Assembly (NCBI RefSeq): GCF_028069655.1
Contig: NZ_JAMCOS010000001.1
Span: 4,122,001 to 4,186,000 of the forward strand
DNA from: Acidovorax sp. NCPPB 4044
Lineage (GTDB): Bacteria; Pseudomonadota; Gammaproteobacteria; Burkholderiales; Burkholderiaceae_C
DNA: 64,000 nt
Direction: 5' to 3'
The position numbers and the translations under genes were made by a program. Under the pieces are notes generated by a model. The model was given only the letters and a program-made list of their open reading frames with translations. It was not told where the DNA came from and made no database searches. The first letter of the stretch is position 1. Each line of letters begins with the position of its first letter. Below, in pieces: positions 44,065-53,773 of the stretch.

Positions 44065-45489
44065 TCAGCCCCCCGCCCAGTTCTGTACGCCCTGCGCCAG
44101 CTCCTGGGCGTGCGACAGGGCGAACAGCACGAGCCCGATCAGGCCGCCCACGACGGTGCCGTTGATGCGGATGTACTGGAGGTCGCTGCCGATGTGCAGT
44201 TCGACCAGCCGCGCCATTTCCTTGGCATCCCAGCGGTCTACCGTGTTGCGGATGTGCTCGGCCACGAATTGCGAAAGATCGGGGGCCACCTGCGTGGCCC
44301 ACAGCTGCAGCCGGACGTTCAGGCGGACGCGCAGCGCGGGGTCGCCCGCCAGCGCCATGCCGAGCCACTGGCCCATGGCCGCCACCTTGCGGGACACCTC
44401 GGAATTCTCGTTGGCCAGATCGTCCTGGAGCCGTTCGCGCAGGTTCGTCCAAAGATCCTGCACATAGCGGCCCAGCGTTTCGTCGTTCTGCAGATATTCG
44501 CGCAGTTCCAGGCCACGCCGCTCCCATTCGGGATCGGTCTGGAGGCGCACGATGAGGCGCTGCACGGCGGCGTCGAGCGTCGTGCGCAATTGGTGGTCGG
44601 GATCGCTCGCCACCTCTGCCAGCAGGCTGTCGATGGCCTGGGCAATGGCGCCCGCCCCCTTGCCGCTGAGCCAGTCGGTGGGCAGCACTTTTTCCTTGAG
44701 GGGATGTTCGCGCTTGATCCACTGCACGATGGCCTCGGCAATGAAGGTGCGTGTCTCGGGCGAGCGGAGCAGCACCGTCACGCGGGCGAGCACATCGTCC
44801 AGCAGCACTTGGTGGCGGCCACCGTGCGTGAGCGTTTCCAGCGCTGCGGCCATCGTGCGGGAGAGATCGAGCTGACCCACGAGCGCGCGCGCGGCCTGGT
44901 TCATGAAGCGCTGGATCCGCGCGTCTTCCACCGTGTCGAGCGCCGCCAGCGCCAGCCGCGCCACCTGCCGGCCCAGCAATTGCGCGTTGCCCGAGGAGGT
45001 GAGCCATTGCGCCAGCATGTCGGCGGGATCATGGCGCTGGATCAGCGTGACCAGCGAAGGGGCATCGAGGAACTTGTCCCGCACGAAGGCGGCCAGATTG
45101 CCACCGATGCGGTCCTTGTTGCGCGCAATGATGTTGGTGTGCCGCTGTACCCAGGGCAGTGGGATGCGCCGGAACAGCGCCGACACTGCAAACCAATCAG
45201 CCAGCGCGCCGACCATCGCCGCCTCGGCCATCGCACGGATGCACTCCACCAGCAGGCTGGAGGGGAAGGCATAGGTCGCCGCGAAAACCGCCGTTACGGC
45301 CAGCAGCAGGCCGGATGCCAGCCATTTCGAGTGCGCCAGCGCAAGCGCGCGCTCGGTGGCTGCCGGGGAAGCGGCAAGGCCCTCGGCCACAGGCCGGCCC
45401 GCCATGAAGTTACCGGCGGCACCCAGCGCCCCGGAGCCCGGGCGGGGGCCGGCCTCGCCAGCGCTGCTATTGCGACTGCTGCTGTCCAT
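44065..45489 (-). CDS. DUF445 family membrane protein
   Basis: 474 residues. A membrane helix near residues 53-80 (WLASGLLLAVTAVFAATYAFP) is followed by AAMVGALADWFAVSALFRRIPLPW and HTNIIARNKDRIGGNLAAFV, the DUF445/YjiN signature. A long helical region follows, and the C-terminus is a further membrane segment (INGTVVGGLIGLVLFALSH). YjiN-type proteins are inner-membrane proteins of unknown function; some are linked to cell-envelope stress. It stands alone between convergent and unrelated genes. Confidence 0.9.
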   Translation of the reverse strand: MDSSSRNSSAGEAGPRPGSGALGAAGNFMAGRPVAEGLAASPAATERALALAHSKWLASGLLLAVTAVFAATYAFPSSLLVECIRAMAEAAMVGALADWFAVSALFRRIPLPWVQRHTNIIARNKDRIGGNLAAFVRDKFLDAPSLVTLIQRHDPADMLAQWLTSSGNAQLLGRQVARLALAALDTVEDARIQRFMNQAARALVGQLDLSRTMAAALETLTHGGRHQVLLDDVLARVTVLLRSPETRTFIAEAIVQWIKREHPLKEKVLPTDWLSGKGAGAIAQAIDSLLAEVASDPDHQLRTTLDAAVQRLIVRLQTDPEWERRGLELREYLQNDETLGRYVQDLWTNLRERLQDDLANENSEVSRKVAAMGQWLGMALAGDPALRVRLNVRLQLWATQVAPDLSQFVAEHIRNTVDRWDAKEMARLVELHIGSDLQYIRINGTVVGGLIGLVLFALSHAQELAQGVQNWAGG

Positions 45490-45645
45490 CCCCCAAGAAT
45501 AGCCCGGCAAGCGGCTGACCGGGCGTAAGAGACTGTTGCCCGCACGGGCATGGCGGGTAAGGCCCGGCCAGCCTCTGCCGGCACATTTGCAAGCGGTCTG
45601 GTCAGTTCGGCCGCTGGATCGGGCGCGCAGGTGTCCGGTGTGCCC

Positions 45646-46785
45646 TCACCCCTGGCGCGGAGCCACGCGGTCCAGCGCCGCTGCCAGGTGGCCCACGGTG
45701 CGGTCCACGTTCTGCCACTTGTCCAGCCCGAAAAGGCCGATGCGGAAGGTCTGGAAATCGGGGCCTTCGCCGCACTGCAGCGGCACTCCGGCGGCCGTCT
45801 GCAAGCCCGCTTCGAGAAACTTCCGGCCATTCTGGAGACCGGGGTCGGTGGTGTAGCTCACGACCACACCCGGGGCCTTCCAGCCTTCGGCGGCCACGCT
45901 CGGGAAGCCTCGGGACTCCAGCAGTGCGCGCACTTTGCTGCCCAACTCCACCTGCCCCGCGCGGACCTGCTCGAACCCCTGTTCACGCGTCTCGAGCATG
46001 ACGTCACGCAGCCGCACCAGCGCGTCGGTCGGCATGGTCGTGTGGTAGGCATGCTGGCCTTTCTCGTAGCCCTCGGCGATCTGCATCCACTTTTTGAGGT
46101 CGCATGAAAAGCTCGAGCTTTGGGTGCCCTCGATGGCCTGTCGCGCCCGCTCGCCGAGCATGACCATGGCGCAGCACGGAGAGCCGCTCCAGCCTTTCTG
46201 CGGCGCGGAGATCAGCACATCCACGCCCGTGGCCTGCATGTCGACCCAGATCGCGCCCGAAGCGACGCAATCGAGCACGAACAGCGCACCGACCGCGTGC
46301 GCCGCCTCGGCCACGGTGCGGAGGTAGGCATCGGACAGGAGGATGCCGCTGGCCGTCTCGACATGCGGGGCGAAGACGATTTTGGGTCGCTCCGCCAGGA
46401 TGGTCGCCGCCACCTCTTGCGCCGGGCAAGGCTCCCAGGGCGCCTGCGGGCCTTCGCCCTGCTGGCGGGCCCGGCAGACCACCGCTCCGCCTCCGAGGCC
46501 GCCCGCATCGAATATCTGGCTCCAGCGGTAGCTGAACCAGCCGTTGCGCACGATCAGCACCTTCTCGCGGTTGGCGAACTGGCGGGCCACTGCCTCCATC
46601 CCGAAGGTGCCGCTGCCAGGAACAAGCACCGCGGTGTGGGCTCCATACACCGTCTTGAGCGTGGCAAGAATGTCCTGCATCACTCCGGTGAAGCGCCGGG
46701 ACATGTGGTTGAGTGCGCGGTCGGTGTACACGACCGAGAACTCCAGCAAACCATCGGGATCGACATCAGGCAACAGACCGGGCAT
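45646..46785 (-). CDS. Class V aminotransferase (serine-pyruvate/alanine-glyoxylate type)
   Basis: 379 residues. It is a fold-type I pyridoxal phosphate enzyme. Visible are LVPGSGTFGMEAVARQFANREKVLIVRNGWFSYRW near the start, VLDCVASGAIWVDM with the PLP-binding Asp, and the Schiff-base Lys in ISAPQKGWSGSP. The C-terminal part has GFPSVAAEGWKAPGVVVSYT. Relatives transaminate alanine, serine or glyoxylate. It is divergent from threonine aldolase, another glycine/serine pathway enzyme, with a 298-base gap. Confidence 0.9.
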   Translation of the reverse strand: MPGLLPDVDPDGLLEFSVVYTDRALNHMSRRFTGVMQDILATLKTVYGAHTAVLVPGSGTFGMEAVARQFANREKVLIVRNGWFSYRWSQIFDAGGLGGGAVVCRARQQGEGPQAPWEPCPAQEVAATILAERPKIVFAPHVETASGILLSDAYLRTVAEAAHAVGALFVLDCVASGAIWVDMQATGVDVLISAPQKGWSGSPCCAMVMLGERARQAIEGTQSSSFSCDLKKWMQIAEGYEKGQHAYHTTMPTDALVRLRDVMLETREQGFEQVRAGQVELGSKVRALLESRGFPSVAAEGWKAPGVVVSYTTDPGLQNGRKFLEAGLQTAAGVPLQCGEGPDFQTFRIGLFGLDKWQNVDRTVGHLAAALDRVAPRQG

Positions 46786-47083
46786 GGCAGGGCAACTCCT
46801 TGAAAAACGTTCTGAACGATCTTCCACGCGGGAAAAAGCTCTGGCGGCTGGCCTATCCGGAAACCGCCGCGCACGCAAGCCGTTGCAGCTTACACCGCAG
46901 CCCGGCACCGCCAGTGCACGGAAAATCGACGGCAGGCGCACGGCCAGGGCAAGCCGCGGCTACCATCCACAGTCAACGCTGCCCGTGCCCGCATCTGCAC
47001 CTGCCCGCTCCGTATCTGCTGTTACCGCTTCCTGCGCCTCCCGACACTCCCCACGTACCCGATATCTCCTGGAGCCCGCCCCG

Positions 47084-48148
47084 ATGCATGACTTTCGCAG
47101 CGATACCGTTACCCAGCCCACATCCCCGATGCGCGACGCCATGCAGGCCGCCCTGCTCGGCGACGACGTTTTCGGCGACGATCCCTCCGTCAATGCGCTG
47201 CAGGAGCACGCAGCCGAAATGCTCGGATTCGATGCCGCACTGTTCGCGCCCAGCGGCACGCAGGCCAATCTGATCGCCCTCATGGGCCACTGCCAGCGCG
47301 GCGACGAGGCCATCGTCGGACAGACTTGGCACACCTACCGCTGGGAAGGTGGAGGCATGGCGGCACTGGGTTCCATCCAGCCGCAGCCCATCGAAAACCG
47401 CAGCGACGGCACGCTTTGCCTGCGGGACATTGCCGCCGCCATCAAGCCCGATGACCCGCACTTCGCGCGCACCCGCCTCGTGGTGCTGGAAAACACGGCC
47501 GGAGGCCAGGTGCTTCCCAACCCCTACATCGCCGATGTGGCGCAACTCGCGCGCAGCCGGCACCTTGCCATGCACCTCGATGGCGCGCGCCTCTTCAATG
47601 CCGCCGCGGCCAATGCCACGGCCCACGGCACCGACGTGTACGACGAAGCACGCGCCATCTGCTCGCATTTCGACTCTGCCTCGGTCTGTCTGAGCAAAGG
47701 CCTCGGTGCGCCGGTGGGCTCGCTGCTGCTCGGTTCGCACGACTTCATCGCGCACGCACGCCGTACCCGCAAGATGCTGGGCGGCTCGATGCGCCAGGTG
47801 GGCATGCTGGCCGCCGCAGGGCACTACGCGCTGGACCACCATGTCCGCCGCATGGCAGACGACCATGCCCTGCTGCGCACGCTGGCCGAAGGCCTTGCGG
47901 AAGTGGGCCGCAGCCATCCTGTGCTGCGCAGGCGCCTCAGCGTGGCCTCCGCGCATACCAACATCCTTTTCACCGACGTGCATTCCGACATCGCACCGGC
48001 CCTGATGGCCTGGCTGGCCCAGCACGGTGTCTGCGTGACGCGCAGCCTCTGCGGAGGCCAGATCCGGCTGCGCTGGGTCACCCACATCGACGTGGGACCC
48101 GACGATGTGGCCCATACGCTCGCCTGCGTCGAACGTTTCAGCGGCTGA
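47084..48148 (+). CDS. ltaE: Low-specificity L-threonine aldolase
   Basis: 354 residues. It cleaves L-threonine and L-allo-threonine to glycine and acetaldehyde using PLP. It starts [20 protein letters not shown], the LtaE opening, then [21 protein letters not shown] and [48 protein letters not shown] and the PLP-lysine segment [18 protein letters not shown] are intact. Length is the usual one. Confidence 0.96.
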   Translation: MHDFRSDTVTQPTSPMRDAMQAALLGDDVFGDDPSVNALQEHAAEMLGFDAALFAPSGTQANLIALMGHCQRGDEAIVGQTWHTYRWEGGGMAALGSIQPQPIENRSDGTLCLRDIAAAIKPDDPHFARTRLVVLENTAGGQVLPNPYIADVAQLARSRHLAMHLDGARLFNAAAANATAHGTDVYDEARAICSHFDSASVCLSKGLGAPVGSLLLGSHDFIAHARRTRKMLGGSMRQVGMLAAAGHYALDHHVRRMADDHALLRTLAEGLAEVGRSHPVLRRRLSVASAHTNILFTDVHSDIAPALMAWLAQHGVCVTRSLCGGQIRLRWVTHIDVGPDDVAHTLACVERFSG

Positions 48149-48321
48149 AGCCCGACCCGCCTCGGGCCTGTGGATGGATTGCCACGCTTTGCCCACGCCT
48201 CCGACAACCCGCGCTTCAATGGGTTGCCATCGCCCGCCGAACGCGACAATATGAAGGTGCCTTTGCGAAGTCGGCTGAAAGAACGCACGGACAAAGCCAA
48301 CGAACACGGGGGGTGGACGTC

Positions 48322-49926
48322 ATGGGTTTTTCGCATTTCAGGATCGGGACACGGCTTTCTATCGGCTTTTCGCTGCTCATACTCCTCATGCTGGGGCTGA
48401 CTGCCATCGGCGTGACGCGGGTATCACACATCAGCGCCAGCCTCGCGGTCATCGCCGAACTCAATGGCGTGAAGCAGCGTTATGCGATCAACTTCCGCGG
48501 CAGCGTCCATGATCGGGCCATCGCACTGCGCGATGTCACACTGACCACGACACCCGACGAATTGCAGGCCCAGGTGCGCCTGATCCAGCAACTTGAGGAA
48601 GACTATGCGAGGTCCGCCGCGCCCTTGGACAAACTCTACGCTTCCACATCGGTCGAGCCCCGCGAACTAGAAGCGCTTCAGCAGATCAAGGCAGTGGAGA
48701 GCAAGGCACTCCCGCTGACCCGGCAAGTGATAGCGCTACAGACGTCGGGTCAGAAAGAGCAGGCTGTGGCGCTGCTGCTGAGTCAGGCGCGCCCCGCGTA
48801 TGTCGAATGGCTGGCGAGCATCAACAGGCTGATTGATATCGAGGAAGAAAAGAACAAGGCGGAATCGACCGCGGCCCGTGATGTTGCGCAGGGCTTTGCC
48901 GTCTTGATGATGCTGCTGACCGGCACCGCCATCGTGGTGGCGGCCGCCACGGCCTGGGCCATCACACGCACCATCGTCCAGCCGATCGGGCTTGCCGTCG
49001 AAGCAGCCACCACGATGGCAACGGGGAACCTCACACGCAGGATCCATACGCAACTGAAAGACGAAAGCGGCGAACTGCTGCGCGCCCTGGAAGGATTGCG
49101 CAGCAGCTTTCTGCGGGTACTGGACGATGTTCTACGAACCTCGGGGGATGTTGCAGGCGGCAGCCACGCCATCAGCCGCCGCACCCAAGACGTTTCTTCC
49201 AGCACGCGCCAGCAGGCATCTTCGCTGCAGGAGACCGCCGCACTTATGCAGGCGCTTGACGGCACTGTGAAGCACAACGCAGAAATTTCGCACAAAGCCA
49301 GCGAGTTCGCAGCGCACTCCAGCGAGGTGGCCGCACAGGGCGGGCAGGTCATGTCCAAGGTCGTCGACACCATGCGCGGCATCGACGAGAGTTCGCGCCG
49401 CATCGTAGACATCATCGGAGTGATCGACGGGATTGCCTTCCAGACCAATATCCTCGCACTCAATGCCGCCGTGGAAGCGGCACGCGCAGGAGACCAGGGC
49501 CGCGGATTCGCCGTGGTGGCCAACGAAGTGCGCCAGCTGGCAAGCCGCTCAGCGAGCGCAGCGCGCGAAATCAAGGATCTGATTTCCGACAGCGCATCGC
49601 GTGCCGCACAAGGGCGCACCCTCGTGGACACGGCCGGTAGCACGATGGATCAGGTCGTGGCATCGATCCGGCAGGTGACTGGGCTGATGAAGGACATCAG
49701 CACCGCCAGCGACAGCCAGGCCCGCAGCGTCGACCAGGCAATGCAGTCCATTCTGCAGATGGAGCAGTACACACGGCAGAACGAAACCCAGATGGAGCAC
49801 ATGGCTGCAGCTGCCGCCGGGATGGGAGAACGGACTGGCATGCTCCTCAGCGCCGTTGGCATGTTCCAACTCGAACCCACGCAAGCGCCGCCCCCGCAAC
49901 TGCCAGCAAAGGTCACGCACACCTGA
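48322..49926 (+). CDS. Methyl-accepting chemotaxis protein
   Basis: 534 residues from ATG 48322 (GTG 48313 is the alternative). Helices at about 12-33 and 190-214 enclose a four-helix-bundle periplasmic domain with [10 protein letters not shown], the 4HB_MCP family pattern found in many Comamonadaceae receptors. HAMP follows ([21 protein letters not shown]). The signalling tip reads [44 protein letters not shown]. No C-terminal CheR-docking pentapeptide is seen (ends PAKVTHT). The ligand is unknown. Confidence 0.96.
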   Translation: MGFSHFRIGTRLSIGFSLLILLMLGLTAIGVTRVSHISASLAVIAELNGVKQRYAINFRGSVHDRAIALRDVTLTTTPDELQAQVRLIQQLEEDYARSAAPLDKLYASTSVEPRELEALQQIKAVESKALPLTRQVIALQTSGQKEQAVALLLSQARPAYVEWLASINRLIDIEEEKNKAESTAARDVAQGFAVLMMLLTGTAIVVAAATAWAITRTIVQPIGLAVEAATTMATGNLTRRIHTQLKDESGELLRALEGLRSSFLRVLDDVLRTSGDVAGGSHAISRRTQDVSSSTRQQASSLQETAALMQALDGTVKHNAEISHKASEFAAHSSEVAAQGGQVMSKVVDTMRGIDESSRRIVDIIGVIDGIAFQTNILALNAAVEAARAGDQGRGFAVVANEVRQLASRSASAAREIKDLISDSASRAAQGRTLVDTAGSTMDQVVASIRQVTGLMKDISTASDSQARSVDQAMQSILQMEQYTRQNETQMEHMAAAAAGMGERTGMLLSAVGMFQLEPTQAPPPQLPAKVTHT

Positions 49927-49981
49927 AAACGCCCGGCCGCGCTTCTGAAAGACGCCTCGTCCCTATCGAAATTACACCGAA

Positions 49982-50716
49982 TCAGTCAGAGGCGGGGGGC
50001 GACAGTGGATACGAGCGGCCACCGAACACCCCGCTGCCCACGCGTACGAGGGTGCTGCCGGCATGGATGGCGGCTTCCAGGTCGGCGGTCATCCCGAGCG
50101 AAAGCGTATCGAAATCATCCATGCCTTCGAGGCCGGCGGCACGCAGCCGATCGAACAGGCTCCGCGCCTGGGCGTGCACCGCGTATTGGGCAGCGAAGTC
50201 GGGCGCGGGGTCGGGTATGCCCATCAGGCCGCGCAGCCGCAGCCGTGGCAGGAGCGCCACATCCCGCGCCAGTTCCAGCGCCTGCGCAGGCGTGACTCCC
50301 GCCTTGGTCGGCCCGCCGTCCACATTCACCTGGATGCACACCTCCAGCGGCGGCCGGTGCGGCGGCCTTTGCTGCGACAGACGTTCGGCGGTCTTGAGCC
50401 GGTCCACGGTATGGACCCAGTCGAAGTGCTCGGCAACCAGGCGCGTCTTGTTGCTCTGCACGGGGCCGATGCAGTGCCATTCGAGCGGCCCGGCCGCCTC
50501 CACTGCCTGCAGCGCAGCGATCTTCTGCACACCCTCCTGGAGGTAGTTTTCGCCGAATGCGCGCTGCCCGGCCCGCACGGCTTCTCGCACCGCGCCCGCA
50601 TCGAAGGTCTTGGAAACGGCAAGGAGCCGCACGCTGGAGGGGTCGCGGCCGCACGCCGCGCAGGCCCGTGCGATGCGGTCCAAAACCCCTTGGATGTTGT
50701 TACCAATGGTCGTCAT
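49982..50716 (-). CDS. yggS: YggS/PLPBP pyridoxal phosphate homeostasis protein
   Basis: 244 residues. The family binds PLP on a single TIM-barrel-like domain without known catalysis and keeps cofactor levels balanced. Motifs: VRLLAVSKTFDAGAVREAV with the PLP Lys, FGENYLQEGVQKIAAL, EWHCIGPVQSNKTRLVAEHFDWVHTVD and the C-terminal LSLGMTADLEAAIHAGSTLVRVGSGVFG. It is divergent from pilT with only 40 bases between; pilT next to yggS is the ordinary proteobacterial arrangement. Confidence 0.97.
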   Translation of the reverse strand: MTTIGNNIQGVLDRIARACAACGRDPSSVRLLAVSKTFDAGAVREAVRAGQRAFGENYLQEGVQKIAALQAVEAAGPLEWHCIGPVQSNKTRLVAEHFDWVHTVDRLKTAERLSQQRPPHRPPLEVCIQVNVDGGPTKAGVTPAQALELARDVALLPRLRLRGLMGIPDPAPDFAAQYAVHAQARSLFDRLRAAGLEGMDDFDTLSLGMTADLEAAIHAGSTLVRVGSGVFGGRSYPLSPPASD

Positions 50717-50756
50717 AATGTTCGCTCTCAAGCGTACCAAACGACCAAGGGCTCCC

Positions 50757-51800
50757 GTGGATATCACCCAACTGCTCGCCTTCAGCGTGAAGAACAAGGC
50801 CTCCGACCTGCACCTGTCCGCAGGCCTTCCGCCGATGATCCGGGTCCACGGCGACGTGCGGCGCATCAACGTCGATGCGCTCGACCACAAGACGGTGCAT
50901 GCCATGGCGTACGACATCATGAGCGACGCCCAGCGCAAGGTGTACGAAGAGTTCCTCGAAGTGGACTTTTCCTTTGAGATCGAAGGACTTGCACGTTTCC
51001 GTGTCAATGCGTTCAACCAGAACCGCGGCGCGGCCGCCGTGTTCCGGACCATCCCCAGCAAGATCCTCACGCTGGAGCAGTTGAACGCCCCCAAGATCTT
51101 CGGCGACCTTGCGCTCAAGCCGCGCGGGCTCGTGCTCGTGACCGGCCCCACGGGATCGGGCAAGTCCACCACGCTGGCGGCCATGGTCAACCACCTCAAC
51201 GAAACCGAATACGGACACATCCTGACCGTGGAGGATCCGATCGAATTCGTGCACGAGTCCAAGAAGTGCCTGATCAACCAGCGGGAAGTCGGGCCGATGA
51301 CGCTGTCGTTCGCGGCCGCTCTGAAGTCCGCCCTGCGCGAAGACCCGGACGCGATCCTCGTGGGCGAAATGCGCGACCTGGAGACCATCCGCCTCGCCAT
51401 GACCGCGGCAGAGACGGGCCACCTCGTGTTCGGCACGCTGCACACCTCCAGCGCTGCCAAGACCATCGACCGGATCATCGACGTCTTCCCCGCGGAAGAA
51501 AAGGAGATGGTGCGAGCGATGCTGTCCGAATCCCTGCAGGCCGTGATCTCGCAGACCCTGTGCAAGACCAAGGACGGCCAGGGCCGCGTGGCGGCCCACG
51601 AAATCATGCTGGGCACCAGCGCCATCCGCAACCTGATCCGGGAAGCCAAGGTGGCACAGATGTACTCCACCATCCAGACGAGCAACAGCGTCGGCATGCA
51701 GACGCTGGACCAGAACCTCACCGACCTCGTGCGGCGCAACATCATCAGCCCGGCAGAAGCCCGCGGCAAAGCCAAGATCCCCGAGAACTTCCCGGGCTGA
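50757..51800 (+). CDS. pilT: Type IV pilus retraction ATPase
   Basis: 347 residues from a GTG start, the usual PilT length. A hexameric ATPase that depolymerises type IV pili and powers twitching motility. The start MDITQLLAFSVKNKASDLHLSAG is characteristic. Walker A GPTGSGKSTTLA, the Asp box ILTVEDPIEFVH, Walker B AILVGEMRD and the His box GHLVFGTLHTSSAAKTIDRI are intact, and it has the AIRNLIRE motif needed for retraction. Confidence 0.98.
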   Translation: MDITQLLAFSVKNKASDLHLSAGLPPMIRVHGDVRRINVDALDHKTVHAMAYDIMSDAQRKVYEEFLEVDFSFEIEGLARFRVNAFNQNRGAAAVFRTIPSKILTLEQLNAPKIFGDLALKPRGLVLVTGPTGSGKSTTLAAMVNHLNETEYGHILTVEDPIEFVHESKKCLINQREVGPMTLSFAAALKSALREDPDAILVGEMRDLETIRLAMTAAETGHLVFGTLHTSSAAKTIDRIIDVFPAEEKEMVRAMLSESLQAVISQTLCKTKDGQGRVAAHEIMLGTSAIRNLIREAKVAQMYSTIQTSNSVGMQTLDQNLTDLVRRNIISPAEARGKAKIPENFPG

Positions 51801-51886
51801 CACCACGGCACCGCGCTGCACCACCTGCCCTTGTTCGACATTCAGCGCGGCTTGCGACCGATCGCCGCGCGCACCGGAGCACCCCC

Positions 51887-52525
51887 ATGAAAGGCATCCT
51901 CGGCCTCCTCAAGGCCAAGACCCGCAACACCAAGCCCGGCGCCGAAAGCGGCAGCGACTCGGTGTTCTTCACCACGGCCTTCGCCGGCCAGGGCGTGGAT
52001 ACCTCCATGCTCGTTCCCTGGGAAGCACGCGCCGTGGAGATCACCGCGGCACGCCTTCCGGTGAGCCGCGGCGGCAAGCTGCTGCAGGCGCTCTGGTCCA
52101 AGGACCGCTACATGGCGCACCTGGACGCAAGCGCGGTCGAACGCATGGAGCGTTTCTTCCAGTTCGCGGCGGTCCCGGCCAGTCGCGACGTCATCCGCCA
52201 GGACGAATACGGCAACTTCATGGTCGTGCTGCTCACCGGCACCATCGCGGTGGACCGGATCCAGCCCTGGGGCGAGCACCTTCGCCTGGCCGAGACACGG
52301 CCGGGGGACATCCTGGGAGAGATGTCGCTGCTCGACAGCGGCATCCGCTTCTCGGCCTGCACCACGCTCACGGACTGCGAGATTGCCGTGCTGAGCGCCG
52401 AAGCCCTGGACGACATGATGGCCAAAGACCCCCAACTGGCAGCGAGCCTCGTCGCGCTGCTGGCACGCAAACTCTCGCAGCGCCTGCGCGTGGTGAGTGC
52501 GCGGCTGAGTGACAATCAACGGTAG
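51887..52525 (+). CDS. Cyclic-nucleotide-binding domain protein between pilT and pilU
   Basis: 212 residues. A Crp/PKA-type cNMP-binding domain covers about residues 85-190: DVIRQDEYGNFMVVLLTGTIAVDR, then the phosphate-binding cassette-like GDILGEMSLLDSGIRFSAC with the conserved Arg, and ALLARKLSQRLRVVSARL as the C-helix. No helix-turn-helix is attached, so it is not a Crp transcription factor. The N-terminal 80 residues have no recognised domain. Its place between the two pilus-motor genes, 86 bases after pilT and 30 before pilU, implies a link to twitching control. Confidence 0.85.
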   Translation: MKGILGLLKAKTRNTKPGAESGSDSVFFTTAFAGQGVDTSMLVPWEARAVEITAARLPVSRGGKLLQALWSKDRYMAHLDASAVERMERFFQFAAVPASRDVIRQDEYGNFMVVLLTGTIAVDRIQPWGEHLRLAETRPGDILGEMSLLDSGIRFSACTTLTDCEIAVLSAEALDDMMAKDPQLAASLVALLARKLSQRLRVVSARLSDNQR

Positions 52526-52555
52526 ACGGCCCCAGCCGACCGACCGGAGTAGCGC

Positions 52556-53692
52556 ATGGAACGCGATCAGGCCAGCAAATTCATCAACGACCTGCTGAAG
52601 CTCATGGTGAGCCGCGGCGGCAGCGACCTGTTCATCACGGCGGAGTTTCCGCCGGCCATCAAGGTGGACGGCAAGGTCACCAAGGTCTCCCCCCAACCGC
52701 TCACGCCCGCGCACACGCTCACCCTGGCGCGCGCCATCATGAGCGACAAGCAGGTGGCAGATTTCGAGCGCACCAAGGAGTGCAATTTCGCGATCTCCCC
52801 TGCAGCCATCGGGCGCTTCCGCGTGAATGCGTTCATCCAGCAGGGGCGTGTCGGCATGGTGCTGCGGACCATCCCCCTCACGCTGCCCACCATCGACGGT
52901 CTGGGGGTTCCGCAGGTGCTCAAGGAGGTCTCGATGTCCAAGCGGGGACTGTGCATCCTCGTGGGCGCGACCGGCTCGGGCAAGTCGACCACGCTGGCCG
53001 CCATGGTGGACTGGCGCAACGAGAACTCCTTCGGTCACATCATCACGGTGGAGGATCCGATCGAGTTCGTGCACCCGCACAAGAACTGCGTGATCACCCA
53101 ACGCGAGGTGGGGCTGGATACCGACAGCTGGGAGGCGGCCCTCAAGAACACGCTGCGCCAGGCCCCCGACGTGATCCTCATGGGCGAGATCCGTGACCGC
53201 GAAACCATGGAGCATGCCGTGGCCTTTTCGGAGACCGGCCACCTGTGCCTGGCCACGCTGCACGCCAACAGTGCCAACCAGGCGCTGGACCGCATCATCA
53301 ACTTCTTTCCGGAAGAGCGCCGCGCCCAGTTGCTCATGGACCTGTCGCTCAACCTGCGTGCCATGGTCTCGCAACGGCTCATCCCGAAGCAGGACAGCAA
53401 AGGCCGTGCCGCTGCGGTGGAGATCATGCTCAACACCCCCCTCATCGCCGATCTGATCTTCAAGGGCGAAGTGGCCGAGATCAAGGAGATCATGAAAAAG
53501 AGCCGGAACCTGGGCATGCAGACCTTCGACCAGTCGCTCTTCGACCTCTTCGAGGCCAACGTCATCACTTACGAGGACGCATTGCGCAATGCGGATTCGC
53601 TCAACGACCTCCGGCTGCAGATCAAGCTCGGCAGCCAACGCGCCAAGAGCAGCGACCTGGCCTCGGGTACCGAGCACTTCGCGATCGTCTGA
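52556..53692 (+). CDS. pilU: PilT-dependent accessory retraction ATPase
   Basis: 378 residues. PilU is a PilT paralogue that assists pilus retraction. Walker A GATGSGKSTTLA, ITVEDPIEFVHPHKN, VILMGEIRDRETMEHAVAFSETGHLCLATLHANSANQ and the C-terminal extension beyond PilT length mark PilU. The start MERDQASKFINDLLKLMVSRGGSDLFITA is typical. A strong terminator follows, so pilT-cNMP protein-pilU probably form one unit. Confidence 0.97.
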   Translation: MERDQASKFINDLLKLMVSRGGSDLFITAEFPPAIKVDGKVTKVSPQPLTPAHTLTLARAIMSDKQVADFERTKECNFAISPAAIGRFRVNAFIQQGRVGMVLRTIPLTLPTIDGLGVPQVLKEVSMSKRGLCILVGATGSGKSTTLAAMVDWRNENSFGHIITVEDPIEFVHPHKNCVITQREVGLDTDSWEAALKNTLRQAPDVILMGEIRDRETMEHAVAFSETGHLCLATLHANSANQALDRIINFFPEERRAQLLMDLSLNLRAMVSQRLIPKQDSKGRAAAVEIMLNTPLIADLIFKGEVAEIKEIMKKSRNLGMQTFDQSLFDLFEANVITYEDALRNADSLNDLRLQIKLGSQRAKSSDLASGTEHFAIV

Positions 53693-53709
53693 GGCTCTTT
53701 CGCCTTGCC

Positions 53710-53739
53710 ACCCGCCGCGACCCGGCGGGTTTTCTTTTT
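53710..53739 (+). terminator. Rho-independent terminator after pilU
   Basis: Stem ACCCGCCG (53710-53717) and CGGCGGGT (53723-53730) with a five-base loop, followed by a T-rich tail with one C. It lies 18 bases after the pilU stop. Confidence 0.85.
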
Positions 53740-53773
53740 CCCAGCGATTCACCGGACACAGGAGAGACTCCCA

